Below are positions 33,628 through 42,743 of a stretch of 64,000 nt of DNA, piece after piece. Below the pieces are notes generated by a model. That model searched no databases. It worked only from the letters and a program-made list of their open reading frames with translations, and was not told the origin of the DNA. Each line of letters opens with the position of its first letter. Within the stretch, counting starts at the first letter, position 1. This DNA is from UMGS1649 sp045534225. Lineage in GTDB: Bacteria > Bacillota > Clostridia > TANB77 > CAG-465. Made by a program: the position numbers and the translations under genes. The stretch is from contig JAZSJJ010000009.1 in NCBI GenBank assembly GCA_045534225.1, positions 62,001-126,000 on the forward strand, written 5' to 3'.

Positions 33628-35191
33628 TCTTTACCTCTTTCTTTTCGTGGTATTCTTTTTCTGTGTTTACATTCCAAATATTATCTCTAGTTTCTACACC
33701 AGATTTAATATTCTTTGCAGCTTCCATAGCTGTAACCATTGAGTGATCCATATTGTTATATCTATGTTGACCGTTTCTTCCTACGCAATATAAATTGTTA
33801 AATGTATTTAGATATGAAATAAGTTCATCCATGTTTTCATATGTATCAAAATATGCAGGATATGCTTTTTTCACTCTTTCTAGGTGCGAATCAATAACAT
33901 CCTCTTTATTTACTATTTTCATCTTAACAAGTTCAGATATAGCAAAATCTGCAAATTCCTTCTCAGGCATATTCCAGTATTCATCACCTTCGTTACAGAA
34001 ATACTCTAATCCCATCCATACTGTATCTTCAGGTTTTTCCACCATATATGGTGACCAGTTATTGAACACTTGTATTCTACCAATTTTAACACCTGGTTCT
34101 TGAACATAAATCCAACAATCTGGAACTATGTTGCCAAGCGTTTTTATCTTTGTTTTATTCTTTAAGTTTATCTTTTTAACCAATAAACCTACTGTCATAA
34201 AGTCTCTGTATGGTAGACCTGTTGCTATTCTTAGCATTTCTTCAGGTACTTTATCCCCTTTCATACCACTTACCAAATCTTTTATTGGCATTGAAGAAAT
34301 AAATATATCTCCTGTTAATGTTTCTAAATTTCCATTATGCTCTAAATCTACAGAAACAATTTTTCCATTAGCTGTATTTATGTTCTTAACAGAACATTCC
34401 ATTCTAATCTTTCCGCCTTTTTCTATTACTCTAGCAGCTAATGTTTCCCAAAGTTGTCCAGGACCATATTTAGGATACCAGAATTCCTCTATTAAAGAAG
34501 TTTCTGTATTACCTTTTTTCTTTCTATGGAACAATTTATTGAACATATCTTTTAATACTTCTTTTATAGAAAGGCCCTTAACTCTTTGAGCTCCCCAATC
34601 TGCCGAAATTTTAGAAGGATGTCTTCCCCATAATTTTTCAGTATATTTTTCAAAGAACATGCTATATAGTTTTTTACCAAATCTATTAATATAGAAATTC
34701 TCTAAAGACGTTTCTTCTTTCTTTATCATCATAGATTTAAGGTAGCTAAATCCCGCAGCTATAGTTCTAAAAAGTCCCATGTTAGTAAAAGTTTTTACTT
34801 TTAGAGATATTGGATAATCGAAAAACTTTTTAAGATAGTATATTCTAGAAACTCTGTTTCTAACTAGCATTACTTCATCTGTCTTTTCGGGATTTGGTCC
34901 ACCTTTTTCTAAAGTTTTTTCTCTTCCTAATATTTTATCGTCTATAGATGGTTCCCCTTGAATAGGCATAAGTTCACTCCAGAATCTCATTACATTTTCA
35001 TCTTTTGAAAAGAATCTATGTCCACCTATATCCATTCTATTTCCGTTATATCTTACTGTTTTAGAGATACCACCAACTTGTGTATTTTCTTCAAGTATTA
35101 TTACTTCATATTCTTCATTATTATCCTTAAGCAGTTCATATGCAGCTGTAAGACCAGCTGGTCCTGCACCAATTATTATTACTTTTTTCAT
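33611..35191 (-). CDS. FAD-dependent oxidoreductase, protoporphyrinogen oxidase/UDP-galactopyranose mutase-like
   Basis: A 526-residue flavoprotein with the N-terminal ADP-binding motif IIGAGPAGLTAAYELL (4-19), then GGISKTV and MDIGGHRFF, and a C-terminal YCVGRNGQHRYNNMDHSMVTAMEAA block. The overall pattern is of COG1232-type enzymes, which include members that act on nucleotide- or lipid-linked sugars. The substrate here is unknown. The location at the head of a GT-C membrane protein cluster, with a 17-base overlap with the next gene, argues that it modifies a sugar donor or lipid for that pathway rather than heme. Confidence 0.82.
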   Translation of the reverse strand: MKKVIIIGAGPAGLTAAYELLKDNNEEYEVIILEENTQVGGISKTVRYNGNRMDIGGHRFFSKDENVMRFWSELMPIQGEPSIDDKILGREKTLEKGGPNPEKTDEVMLVRNRVSRIYYLKKFFDYPISLKVKTFTNMGLFRTIAAGFSYLKSMMIKKEETSLENFYINRFGKKLYSMFFEKYTEKLWGRHPSKISADWGAQRVKGLSIKEVLKDMFNKLFHRKKKGNTETSLIEEFWYPKYGPGQLWETLAARVIEKGGKIRMECSVKNINTANGKIVSVDLEHNGNLETLTGDIFISSMPIKDLVSGMKGDKVPEEMLRIATGLPYRDFMTVGLLVKKINLKNKTKIKTLGNIVPDCWIYVQEPGVKIGRIQVFNNWSPYMVEKPEDTVWMGLEYFCNEGDEYWNMPEKEFADFAISELVKMKIVNKEDVIDSHLERVKKAYPAYFDTYENMDELISYLNTFNNLYCVGRNGQHRYNNMDHSMVTAMEAAKNIKSGVETRDNIWNVNTEKEYHEKKEVKNDNSN

Positions 35192-35243
35192 ATATCATTA
35201 CCCCTTGTAATGTGTATTATATCAGCTCATAAATAGGTTGTCA

Positions 35244-35279
35244 ATTAAAGCGACTAGATAAGCATCTAGTCGCTTTAAT
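35244..35279 (-). terminator. Terminator after histidine kinase
   Basis: 16-bp stem ATTAAAGCGACTAGAT/ATCTAGTCGCTTTAAT with an AAGC loop (tetraloop), 5 bases after the stop at 35285. The T-run is short. Confidence 0.75.
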
Positions 35280-35284
35280 CATAT

Positions 35285-36574
35285 TTATTTAATTACAAAT
35301 AACACTCCATTATCTATATTAGATGCCGTTATATCGTAACCTAATATATTTACTGTTTTCTTAACAATTGAAAGACCTAATCCCGATTGTCCTTTTTCGC
35401 CTTTAACATATGGTAAAAAGATTGTGTCTAATACTTTTTCTTTTATTCTTTCACCATCATTAAAGAATGTGATTTCTCCTTTAGCTATTTTTACCGTTAT
35501 ATTTGTTTTTGCATAACGTATAAAATTACCTAATATATTATCTACAACAGATTCCCATAAATCCTCTGTACCAACAAATAGTTTTTCCTTTTCTTTTAAC
35601 TCATCGTCTATTTCTAAAATATATTGTATATCTGAACGTATTAATTTATGCTTTTCTATACTAGCTATTATTATTTTAGTTATATCTGTTTTGCTATTTT
35701 TGTATTTCTCACTATCTTTCATATAATCTATTTTATTTATCTGAAGAATTGTTTTAACTTGTTTAGATAATGTATTTGTTTCTTCTTCAATTATCTTTAA
35801 CGCTTCTTCTTTTTCTATAACGCCATCGTTTACGCCTTCTATATAGCTTTGGATTACAGATATAGGTGTCTTTAATTCATGAGATAAGTTTTGAAACATC
35901 ATATTCTTATATTCATCTTTTTGTTTCAATTTCACTTTAACTTGTTCTATTGTAGAGTTAAGTTCATTTAGCTCATCATCTACAACAAATTCACGTCCTT
36001 CTACTACATCGTTTGTTATTATTGCTTTTGTCTTTTTTTCTAGTTTTTTTATCTTAGATAAAACATACTGTGACCATAATACAAGTAATATAATTGTTGT
36101 TGCAATTGTAATTAACAGTGTTGGGAGTATTATTCCTAATAATCTATCCTCTTGCACTGTTAAATAACTATCTGGCATAATTATTAAGTTTTTAGAAACT
36201 TTTCTTTCTCCCCACAAATAATAATATGTAGTCCCATTATTTTCAAACTTGCCTTTAGTATCTGTTGCTCTGTTTACTATTTCTATAGCAGATAAACCTG
36301 GTACTTTTTCACTCAAATTATCTGAAGAATATAACGCTCCGCTTTTCATTTGTATTACAAAAGCAATATCTTCGCCCATTTTATTAGTTCCGGGTTCAAT
36401 ATACTTTGCTGGTTGCTCTAAATGTTCGTATATATTCATCTCATAATACGGCTTAAGTATACTTGGAAGTATTATTCCCATAGTAACAAGGCATATTAAA
36501 AGTGCAACTAGTGTTACTAACACTAGTTGTTTTGATAAACTCATATTTTCTATTCTTTTAATCTTCATACTCAT
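35285..36574 (-). CDS. Sensor histidine kinase
   Basis: Membrane kinase of about 429 residues. Two helices (LVLVTLVALLICLVTMGII and IILPTLLITIATTIILLVLW) flank an outer sensor of about 105 residues. The HisKA motif is LSHELKTPIS with the phospho-accepting histidine near 232, and the ATPase part has the N box in DNILGNFIRYA and GLGLSIVKK. The frame is open from 36601, overlapping the response regulator gene; the ATG at 36574, just after that stop (TAGTATG), is preferred. It is the partner of the regulator at 36576 and follows htrA, so the pair may answer envelope stress. Confidence 0.93.
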   Translation of the reverse strand: MSMKIKRIENMSLSKQLVLVTLVALLICLVTMGIILPSILKPYYEMNIYEHLEQPAKYIEPGTNKMGEDIAFVIQMKSGALYSSDNLSEKVPGLSAIEIVNRATDTKGKFENNGTTYYYLWGERKVSKNLIIMPDSYLTVQEDRLLGIILPTLLITIATTIILLVLWSQYVLSKIKKLEKKTKAIITNDVVEGREFVVDDELNELNSTIEQVKVKLKQKDEYKNMMFQNLSHELKTPISVIQSYIEGVNDGVIEKEEALKIIEEETNTLSKQVKTILQINKIDYMKDSEKYKNSKTDITKIIIASIEKHKLIRSDIQYILEIDDELKEKEKLFVGTEDLWESVVDNILGNFIRYAKTNITVKIAKGEITFFNDGERIKEKVLDTIFLPYVKGEKGQSGLGLSIVKKTVNILGYDITASNIDNGVLFVIK

Positions 36575-36575
36575 A

Positions 36576-37229
36576 CTACGATAACCTATACCCATATCCA
36601 TAAATTGTGTTTATATTTAATTTTGGCATTTTACCTCTAAGCCTACGAATTAAATCATCTACAACTCTATCACTACCAAAATATTCTGTTCCCCAAACAT
36701 TGTTTAATATTTCATCACGAGAGAAAGATTTGTTCATATTTTCTAAGAACATCATAAGTAGGTCAAATTCAAGCGCAGTTAACTTAATTTCCTCTTTTCC
36801 TTCGCTTACCGTTCTTTTATCCTTATTAATTAAATATTCCTCATAAACGACTTTTGAAGCATCTGTCTTATATACTCTCTTTATGATATTTGCAATTCTT
36901 AGCATTAATTCTTTTGGCGAATATGGTTTAGTGATATAATCGTCACTTCCCATTTCAAGACCAATTATTTTATCTAATTCTTGGTCACGAGCAGATGTAA
37001 ATATTACAGGAACAAGGGAATCTTTTTCCCTTATTCTCTTTATTACATCATAACCACTTATTTCATCACCAAGCATTATATCTAAAATCCAAAGATGAAC
37101 TTTATCTTGTACTTCCAAAGCTTGTTTACCATTAAAGCATTGAATTACTGTATAGCCTTCTTTTTCTAAATATGTTTTTACTAAATTGTTTAAGTTTTTT
37201 TCATCTTCAACTAAACAAATATTATACAT
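36576..37229 (-). CDS. OmpR-family response regulator
   Basis: A 217-residue two-domain regulator. The receiver has D9-E10 in the acidic pocket, phospho-acceptor D50 (WILDIMLGD) and K101 (ITKPYSP). The C-terminal winged helix contains LTALEFDLLMMFLENMNKSFSRDEIL (in part: LTALEFDLL, then SRDEIL) and ends in YGYGYRLS. The protein would bind DNA as a dimer after phosphorylation by the kinase encoded just downstream. It lies 16 bases after htrA, so the protease and the two-component system are probably one operon. Confidence 0.95.
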   Translation of the reverse strand: MYNICLVEDEKNLNNLVKTYLEKEGYTVIQCFNGKQALEVQDKVHLWILDIMLGDEISGYDVIKRIREKDSLVPVIFTSARDQELDKIIGLEMGSDDYITKPYSPKELMLRIANIIKRVYKTDASKVVYEEYLINKDKRTVSEGKEEIKLTALEFDLLMMFLENMNKSFSRDEILNNVWGTEYFGSDRVVDDLIRRLRGKMPKLNINTIYGYGYRLS

Positions 37230-37245
37230 TGATTACCACCTATCT

Positions 37246-38448
37246 TTATTCTGCTAAAGCAAGTGTTACAGTAACTGTCTTGTATTCTCCATCTCTATAT
37301 AACTTAACAGTTAGCTTATCTCCTACTTTTTTCTTGTTTTTTATTACGTTTATTTCTGCAACTGTTGAAACTTTTGTTCCATCTACTTCAGTTATAACAT
37401 CACCTTGACGTATACCTGCTAGTTCTGCAGCAGATTTAATATCCACTGTTTGAACATAAACACCTGGAACTAGGTTATATCTCTTTGCATCGTATTCATC
37501 TATTTCTACACCGCCAATACCTATGTATGGTCTAGCAATTTTTTTGTTTGTTATTAATTCTTCTACTATTGGCAATACTTCATTAATTGGAATTGAGAAT
37601 CCCATTCCTTCTACACCAGTTGCTGCTATTTTAGCTGTATTTATTCCTATAACTTTACCACTAGAAGATACAAGTGGTCCGCCACTATTACCAGAATTTA
37701 TTGCAGCATCTGTTTGTATTAGGTTATACGTTGTACCTTCAGCTGTCATAGTTCTATTTACTGCTGAAATATATCCAACTGTAACTGAACCCGCAAATTC
37801 TTGTCCTAACGGATTTCCTATAGCAACTGCAAGTTCACCAACTTCTACTCCATCGCTATCTCCAAATTCCGCCGCCATTAATTTACCAGCTTCAACTTTT
37901 ACTACAGCTATATCTGTAACTTCATCTCCACCTACAACTGTAGCCTCTAAAGTTCCACCTGTAGATAACAATACTTCTACTTTTGCTTTATTGCTTTTTA
38001 TAGCTTCTTCAACAACATGATAATTCGTTATTATATATCCTTCTTTTGAATACACAATTCCTGAACCTTCACCTTCTGCTTCAGTTGAGCCAAAGAATGT
38101 TTGTGCTTGGTATGTTACCTTTATTCCAACAACAGATGGTCCAACTTGTTTAGATATTGCTACAACTGGATTTTCTACTGTTGCAAAATTATATGATGTT
38201 ATTATAGAGTTTGTTGTTCCTCCATCACCTTGTACATTAGTTTGTATTTTATCTATACCCTTTGCATCCAAAACTAATGATGTAGCAATTATTCCACCAA
38301 CAACGCCACCTGTTAATCCTAATAGCAAAGTCCCTATTTGTTTACCACCATTAGAACTTTTCTTTTCTACAAAATATTTTGTTTCCATTTTTGGTTTCTC
38401 TTCCTTTTCTTTCGCTTCTTTATTTCCACCTTCAAAAACTATTTTCAT
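37246..38448 (-). CDS. HtrA-like serine protease with PDZ domain
   Basis: Membrane-anchored quality-control protease, 400 residues. One helix (about 37-60) precedes a trypsin-like domain with the catalytic triad H144 (ITNYHVV), D179 (VTDIAVV) and S255 (NSGNSGGPL), and a single PDZ domain occupies about 300-395. The frame runs back to 38553, but the ATG at 38448 follows GGAGG at 5-6 bases and is preferred. It heads an operon with a response regulator and sensor kinase, which suggests feedback control of the protease by envelope stress, as in CssRS-HtrA systems. Confidence 0.95.
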   Translation of the reverse strand: MKIVFEGGNKEAKEKEEKPKMETKYFVEKKSSNGGKQIGTLLLGLTGGVVGGIIATSLVLDAKGIDKIQTNVQGDGGTTNSIITSYNFATVENPVVAISKQVGPSVVGIKVTYQAQTFFGSTEAEGEGSGIVYSKEGYIITNYHVVEEAIKSNKAKVEVLLSTGGTLEATVVGGDEVTDIAVVKVEAGKLMAAEFGDSDGVEVGELAVAIGNPLGQEFAGSVTVGYISAVNRTMTAEGTTYNLIQTDAAINSGNSGGPLVSSSGKVIGINTAKIAATGVEGMGFSIPINEVLPIVEELITNKKIARPYIGIGGVEIDEYDAKRYNLVPGVYVQTVDIKSAAELAGIRQGDVITEVDGTKVSTVAEINVIKNKKKVGDKLTVKLYRDGEYKTVTVTLALAE

Positions 38449-38568
38449 TTTATCCTCCTGTTTTTCAAATATATTATATAATATATTTATCACATAATTA
38501 ACTAAAACGAATGTTAAATTATGTGATTTTTCTATATTATATATCTCTGTCATTAATATTACAAGAAA

Positions 38569-38596
38569 AAAGATAATACAAAAATGTATTATCTTT
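38569..38596 (-). terminator. Terminator after the pilin-like FN3 protein
   Basis: AAAGATAATAC/GTATTATCTTT hairpin 8 bases after the stop at 38604, with TTTTTT following on the minus strand. Confidence 0.85.
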
Positions 38597-38603
38597 CAAA
38601 ATT

Positions 38604-39221
38604 CTATCTTGTTGTTAAATTTAATGTTGTTTCTGCTCTATTACCATTTGCATCAACAAGTACAATATTTGCGTTATATGATGTTAGAGATGCAAGGTCT
38701 GTAAAAGTATATGAATTACTTGTACCACTTGTTAATACAACTTGTTTCTTAAAAGAATACGCTTCCACAGGCGCCGTTGTTTTCTTTATATAATACTCTA
38801 CTGTAATTGGATAGTCTGTTTCTTCTAATTTACTAAATGTTAAATTTACAGTAGCTGTTGTATTTGTATATGTCATAGATGAACTAGCAATTCTTGGTGC
38901 TACAAAATCTGTAGAAACAAAGACTTCATCTTCAGTAACTATAACATTATACACACTTGTATCTATATTATTTTCTACTATGGCATTATTTACTGCATTT
39001 TCTAAATCTTCTAATGTTACTAACGATTTAGAATTAGCATTATTCCATGCAATTTTTACTATTTCTTTTACCTGATCTAAATTGTTTGCTTTAGTATTCT
39101 TCCTAGCTCTATTTATTATATCTGTATCTTCTAGAAATGCTATTGCTGTAGCTGCTAGTATTGCCATAACAAGAATTGTTATACTTAACACTATCATGCT
39201 CACGCCTCTTTTTTTGTTCAT
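38604..39221 (-). CDS. Pilin-like protein with fibronectin type III-like domain
   Basis: A 205-residue surface protein. The N-terminus (MNKKRGVSMIVLSITILVM) has a prepilin-like basic leader, a G before the hydrophobic helix, and a helix of about 22 residues, but no glutamate at position +5 of the putative mature form. Residues 33-105 are a divergent copy of the module shared with the proteins at 39325 and 45469 and the C-terminus of 22010. From about 110 to 205 a beta-sandwich follows (APRIASSSMTYTNTTATVNL, TVEYYIKK, YNANIVLVDANGN) that resembles a fibronectin type III domain. It has its own promoter. Confidence 0.72.
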   Translation of the reverse strand: MNKKRGVSMIVLSITILVMAILAATAIAFLEDTDIINRARKNTKANNLDQVKEIVKIAWNNANSKSLVTLEDLENAVNNAIVENNIDTSVYNVIVTEDEVFVSTDFVAPRIASSSMTYTNTTATVNLTFSKLEETDYPITVEYYIKKTTAPVEAYSFKKQVVLTSGTSNSYTFTDLASLTSYNANIVLVDANGNRAETTLNLTTR

Positions 39222-39248
39222 TATTCCACCTCTAAATTATATAAATAT

Positions 39249-39277
39249 ATATTATTGTATAATTGAGGATTTGTCAA
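39249..39277 (-). promoter_or_regulatory. Promoter of the pilin-like FN3 gene
   Basis: TTGACA (39277-39272), 17-base spacer, TAATAT (39254-39249). Confidence 0.7.
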
Positions 39278-39279
39278 AT

Positions 39280-39303
39280 AAAAAGAATGGTTAAAACCGT
39301 CCA
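39280..39303 (-). terminator. Weak terminator after the pilin-like LRR gene
   Basis: Imperfect hairpin around GGTT/AACC followed on the minus strand by CTTTTTATTT, 22 bases after the stop at 39325. Confidence 0.45.
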
Positions 39304-39324
39304 ATATGCATTTTATCTATCATT

Positions 39325-40455
39325 TTATTGCGTAATAACATAATTATATATTTTAGTTGCCGATTTCAAAGAATTAGTCCAATAGCCTTGTATGTTTATA
39401 TTATTCCATTGTTCTTCTGTACCGGTATAGTATACCGTTGTTATATTCATACATTCATCAAATGCATAATCATCGATTAATGTTACATTAGTGCCTATTG
39501 TTACCGTTTTAAGTCCCGTACATCCTTTAAACGTCTCATAATTAATCTGTTTCATAGTCATTGGAATAAATACGCTCTCTAATTTTGAACAGTTAAAAAA
39601 TGCACCATCCATTATGTCGACAACAGAACCATCAGTTGGTATCTTACTATTATTGCTTCCTAGAACAATAGTTTTAGTAGCTCTATCCACTAAGCAATCA
39701 TCAACACTATAGTACACGGTATTATTAGGATTCACAAATATCCTATCAACTCCACTACCATAAAAAGCTCCTAAAACATTTGTAATATTCTCAGATAACT
39801 CTACTCGTTTTAAACTTGTGCAAAACCCGAAAGCATAAGCACCAAGTTCAGTTAATGAATCAGGCAATTTAACATCTGTTAATTTTGTACACCCTGCAAA
39901 TCCTACATTACCTGTACCGCTTACTATATTATACCCTATCGACTTTATGCTTCCATCATTAGGTAGTACTAAATCACCATCTAATATATCTGAACTAGAA
40001 TTTTCTCCTGTATCCATATCCATATTTGTATAAATTTCCCCCGCCTCTGATATATGAATTATTTCCTCGTTTATTAAATCTTGCCATGTCTTTTTTAATA
40101 TTTGATAATTTGAATCCGTTTCATACAATCCGGCTTCAACACTCGCAACCTTATCACTCATGATTATACCGCTATTTGTAATCAATATATTCCAATAATC
40201 TATATTTATTCCTTGTTCTTTCAATCTTCTTTCTACTTCTATTTTTAATGCTTCTCCTCTAAATTTATCTGCATAAGTTTCAGCCCATATAACATCTGAT
40301 ATTTGTTGTACTTGCTTTTTATCCGAAATAACTACAGCTTCATTTGCTCTTTCTATTATTCCTGTGTTTGTTAATGTTATTACAACAGTTGCTGCAAGTA
40401 TTATCATTACTATTATTGTAATAACCAATACTATTAAAGATATTCCTTTTTTCAT
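39325..40455 (-). CDS. Pilin-like protein with BspA-type leucine-rich repeats
   Basis: A 376-residue surface protein. The N-terminus MKKGISLIVLVITIIV is prepilin-like (basic leader, G before the hydrophobic helix), but has valine where type IV pilins have Glu5. Residues 33-105 carry the shared module (IIERANEAVVISD, IWAETYADKFRGEAL, WNILITNSGI). From about 165 to 370 come BspA-like repeats (LPDSLTELGAYAFGFCTSLKRV, IPTDGSVVDIMDGAFFNCSKL, MKQINYETFKGCTGLKTV, YAFDEC), a fold used for adhesion and protein binding. The gene starts 15 bases after the pyrophosphatase stop, so it may be co-transcribed with that gene. Confidence 0.78.
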   Translation of the reverse strand: MKKGISLIVLVITIIVMIILAATVVITLTNTGIIERANEAVVISDKKQVQQISDVIWAETYADKFRGEALKIEVERRLKEQGINIDYWNILITNSGIIMSDKVASVEAGLYETDSNYQILKKTWQDLINEEIIHISEAGEIYTNMDMDTGENSSSDILDGDLVLPNDGSIKSIGYNIVSGTGNVGFAGCTKLTDVKLPDSLTELGAYAFGFCTSLKRVELSENITNVLGAFYGSGVDRIFVNPNNTVYYSVDDCLVDRATKTIVLGSNNSKIPTDGSVVDIMDGAFFNCSKLESVFIPMTMKQINYETFKGCTGLKTVTIGTNVTLIDDYAFDECMNITTVYYTGTEEQWNNINIQGYWTNSLKSATKIYNYVITQ

Positions 40456-40470
40456 TTGTTCCTCCTATAT

Positions 40471-42096
40471 TTATCTACCCTTTATATATTCCATAATTTT
40501 AGGTATTATTTGTTTCTTTCTAGAAAGTATTCCTTCTAGATATATTCCTTGATATATTTCTTTTAATCCCAATGCTTCTTTTATTCTTTCTTCATTATAT
40601 GGATCATATAATATGTATGAACCGTTTGCAATTATATCTGTTAAGCACATAATTCCCATTGAGTATCTTCTATCTTTTAATATTTCCTCAAATGCGGCTA
40701 TATATTCATCTTTCTTATCTAGTATTTCTTCAGAGTTTAATGTAATAACTTGAGATACTGCAACTTTCTCCTTCTCTATAGGGAATATTTTCATATCTGA
40801 TGTTATTACTTCTTCTATTGTCTTACCATCAAGTCTTGTTCCAGCTTTAAACATTCTTGTAGCATAGGTATCTATGTCTAGTTCTGCTATTCTAGCAAGA
40901 TCTATTGCTGCAGCTTTATCTCTTTCTGTTGTGGTTGGAGATGTAAATTTAAGCGTATCTGAAATTATACCAGATAACATTAAGCCTGCCATGTCCATTG
41001 GTATTTCTGTATTTGTTTCTAAATACATATTGTATATTATTGTACTCGTACTACCAACATTCATATTTCTAAAGTTAATTGGTACATTTGTACTTAAATC
41101 TCCTATTTTATGATGGTCTACAATTTCTACTATTTCTGCTTCTTTAAGTCCGATTGCACTTTGGTCTAACTCATTATGATCTACAAGAATAACTTTCTTT
41201 CTATTTATTTGTTTAATATCTGTTACCCTTATTAATCCTAAGCATTTATTTTTAGAATTAACAACTGGATAGTTGTTGTATCCTTGTTTACTACTTAATT
41301 CCATAAACGAATCTAAATAATCTGTATCTTTTATTCTTTCTATTCTTGCCCTAGTAAGCAGGCTTTTAACATAGCTGCTTAAACCTATCATTTTTGTTGT
41401 ATGGAATGTATCTAATGGTGTACTAATAATGTTTACATTGTTCTTCTTAGCCATTTCTAAGTGTTTCGGTTTTATTTCTCTATTACCTACTATTATTAAT
41501 AACTTAACTTTATTTTCTATTGCGTATTCTATAACACTGTGTCTATCTCCAACTATAACAATATGGTTGTTATTTAGTTCAACTGAATTTAATATTGTTG
41601 TGCTTCTAAATGCTGCTGCATAAATCTCACCATGTATTTCATCATCAAATCTTAAAACTTCTTTACCTTCTAGTGTTTCAAGTAGATTGTTATATGATGT
41701 TGTAAGATTTGTGAAGTCTCCTGATATAAGCTCATGCGCTATCATCTTCATTGTAATAAGCCCTAATAATTGTTGTCTCTTATTTACAATTGGTATACCT
41801 GTTATGCTTTGTTTAATTATTTCTTCATACGCCTTTTTTATGCTGTCTGTGTCTTCTACAAAACAATCTTTATAGTAATCTATATCTTCTATTCTTAATT
41901 TAACATCGTTTAAGAATTCTGGTTCTTTTATATTAAAATAATCTAATACAAACTCTGACTCTTTGTTTAAATGATCTAGTATTACTGGTGTTGTATTATG
42001 CCCTCTTGTGTTCTTTAGATAAGATAATGCTATTGATGCCGCTACCGAATCTGTATCTGGTCTTCTGTGACCAAAAACATATGTTGTGTTTCTCAT
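40471..42096 (-). CDS. Manganese-dependent inorganic pyrophosphatase with regulatory CBS and DRTGG domains
   Basis: Family II (DHH) pyrophosphatase, 541 residues. The metal site has GHRRPDTDSVAASIAL at 9-24 and DHHKIGD in the centre. The insert between (about residues 65-300) holds two CBS domains and a DRTGG-like domain (ITGIPIVNKRQQLLGLITMK, and VVNSKNKCLGLIRVTD), which bind adenine nucleotides and tune activity in this subfamily. The C-terminal DHHA2 domain completes the active site (ITSDMK, SQVITLN). The enzyme keeps pyrophosphate low. It has its own promoter and lies upstream of the LRR pilin-like gene with a 15-base gap. Confidence 0.92.
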   Translation of the reverse strand: MRNTTYVFGHRRPDTDSVAASIALSYLKNTRGHNTTPVILDHLNKESEFVLDYFNIKEPEFLNDVKLRIEDIDYYKDCFVEDTDSIKKAYEEIIKQSITGIPIVNKRQQLLGLITMKMIAHELISGDFTNLTTSYNNLLETLEGKEVLRFDDEIHGEIYAAAFRSTTILNSVELNNNHIVIVGDRHSVIEYAIENKVKLLIIVGNREIKPKHLEMAKKNNVNIISTPLDTFHTTKMIGLSSYVKSLLTRARIERIKDTDYLDSFMELSSKQGYNNYPVVNSKNKCLGLIRVTDIKQINRKKVILVDHNELDQSAIGLKEAEIVEIVDHHKIGDLSTNVPINFRNMNVGSTSTIIYNMYLETNTEIPMDMAGLMLSGIISDTLKFTSPTTTERDKAAAIDLARIAELDIDTYATRMFKAGTRLDGKTIEEVITSDMKIFPIEKEKVAVSQVITLNSEEILDKKDEYIAAFEEILKDRRYSMGIMCLTDIIANGSYILYDPYNEERIKEALGLKEIYQGIYLEGILSRKKQIIPKIMEYIKGR

Positions 42097-42129
42097 TAAA
42101 TTTCTCCTTCTACGTAAATTTACAAGTAT

Positions 42130-42159
42130 ATTCTACTATATTATATATTTTTTTGTCAA
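42130..42159 (-). promoter_or_regulatory. Promoter of the pyrophosphatase gene
   Basis: TTGACA (42159-42154), 18-base A/T spacer, TAGAAT (42135-42130). The ribosome site AAGGAG is next. Confidence 0.65.
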
Positions 42160-42160
42160 T

Positions 42161-42183
42161 AAAAAGCACACCCTAAGGTGTGC
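42161..42183 (-). terminator. Terminator of perR-rubrerythrin
   Basis: GCACACC/GGTGTGC hairpin 7 bases after the rubrerythrin stop, followed by TTTTTATTG on the minus strand. It lies directly upstream of the next promoter. Confidence 0.88.
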
Positions 42184-42190
42184 ACTACTA

Positions 42191-42730
42191 TTAATAGTTT
42201 TCTGCTTTTAGTTCAAAATATGCTTTTGGATGGTCACATACTGGACATACTTCAGGAGCTTTTAATCCTACGTGGATGTGTCCACAGTTTCTACATTTCC
42301 AAACTTTGATATCTCCGTATTCGAATACTTTTCCTTCTTCTATATTAGCTAGAAGTTTTTTGTATCTTTCTTCGTGTTCTTTTTCTATTTTACCAACAGC
42401 TTCAAAAAGATAAGCAATTCTTGTGAAACCTTCTTCTCTTGCAGTTTCAGCAAAAGATGCATACATATCTGTCCATTCATAATTTTCACCAGCAGCTGCA
42501 TCTTTAAGGTTAGTCATTGTATCTGGAACTGAACCGTCATGTAATAACTTGAACCACATTTTAGCGTGTTCTTTTTCATTATCTGCAGTTTCAGTAAATA
42601 TAGCTGCGATTTGTTCATATCCTTCTTTTTTTGCTTTAGAAGCGTAGTATGTGTACTTGTTTCTTGCTTGAGACTCACCAGCAAATGCTGCCATTAAATT
42701 AGCCTCTGTTTTTGATCCTTTTAAATCCAT
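42191..42730 (-). CDS. rbr: Rubrerythrin
   Basis: Non-heme iron peroxidase of anaerobes, 179 residues. The N-terminal four-helix bundle carries the di-iron ligands in ESQARNKYTYYASKA, KEHAKMWF, TAREEGF and KEHEERY. The C-terminal rubredoxin-like domain has two zinc/iron knuckles, WKCRNCGHIH and CPVCDHPKAYF. It reduces hydrogen peroxide in the cytoplasm. It lies 13 bases after perR and is under the same promoter, which explains its induction by peroxide. Confidence 0.97.
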   Translation of the reverse strand: MDLKGSKTEANLMAAFAGESQARNKYTYYASKAKKEGYEQIAAIFTETADNEKEHAKMWFKLLHDGSVPDTMTNLKDAAAGENYEWTDMYASFAETAREEGFTRIAYLFEAVGKIEKEHEERYKKLLANIEEGKVFEYGDIKVWKCRNCGHIHVGLKAPEVCPVCDHPKAYFELKAENY

Positions 42731-42743
42731 TTTAATATCCTCC

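Noticed and set aside
37229..38553. Extended HtrA start at 38553
   Set aside because: The added segment is A/T-rich, has no ribosome site, and the inner ATG has GGAGG at a good distance.
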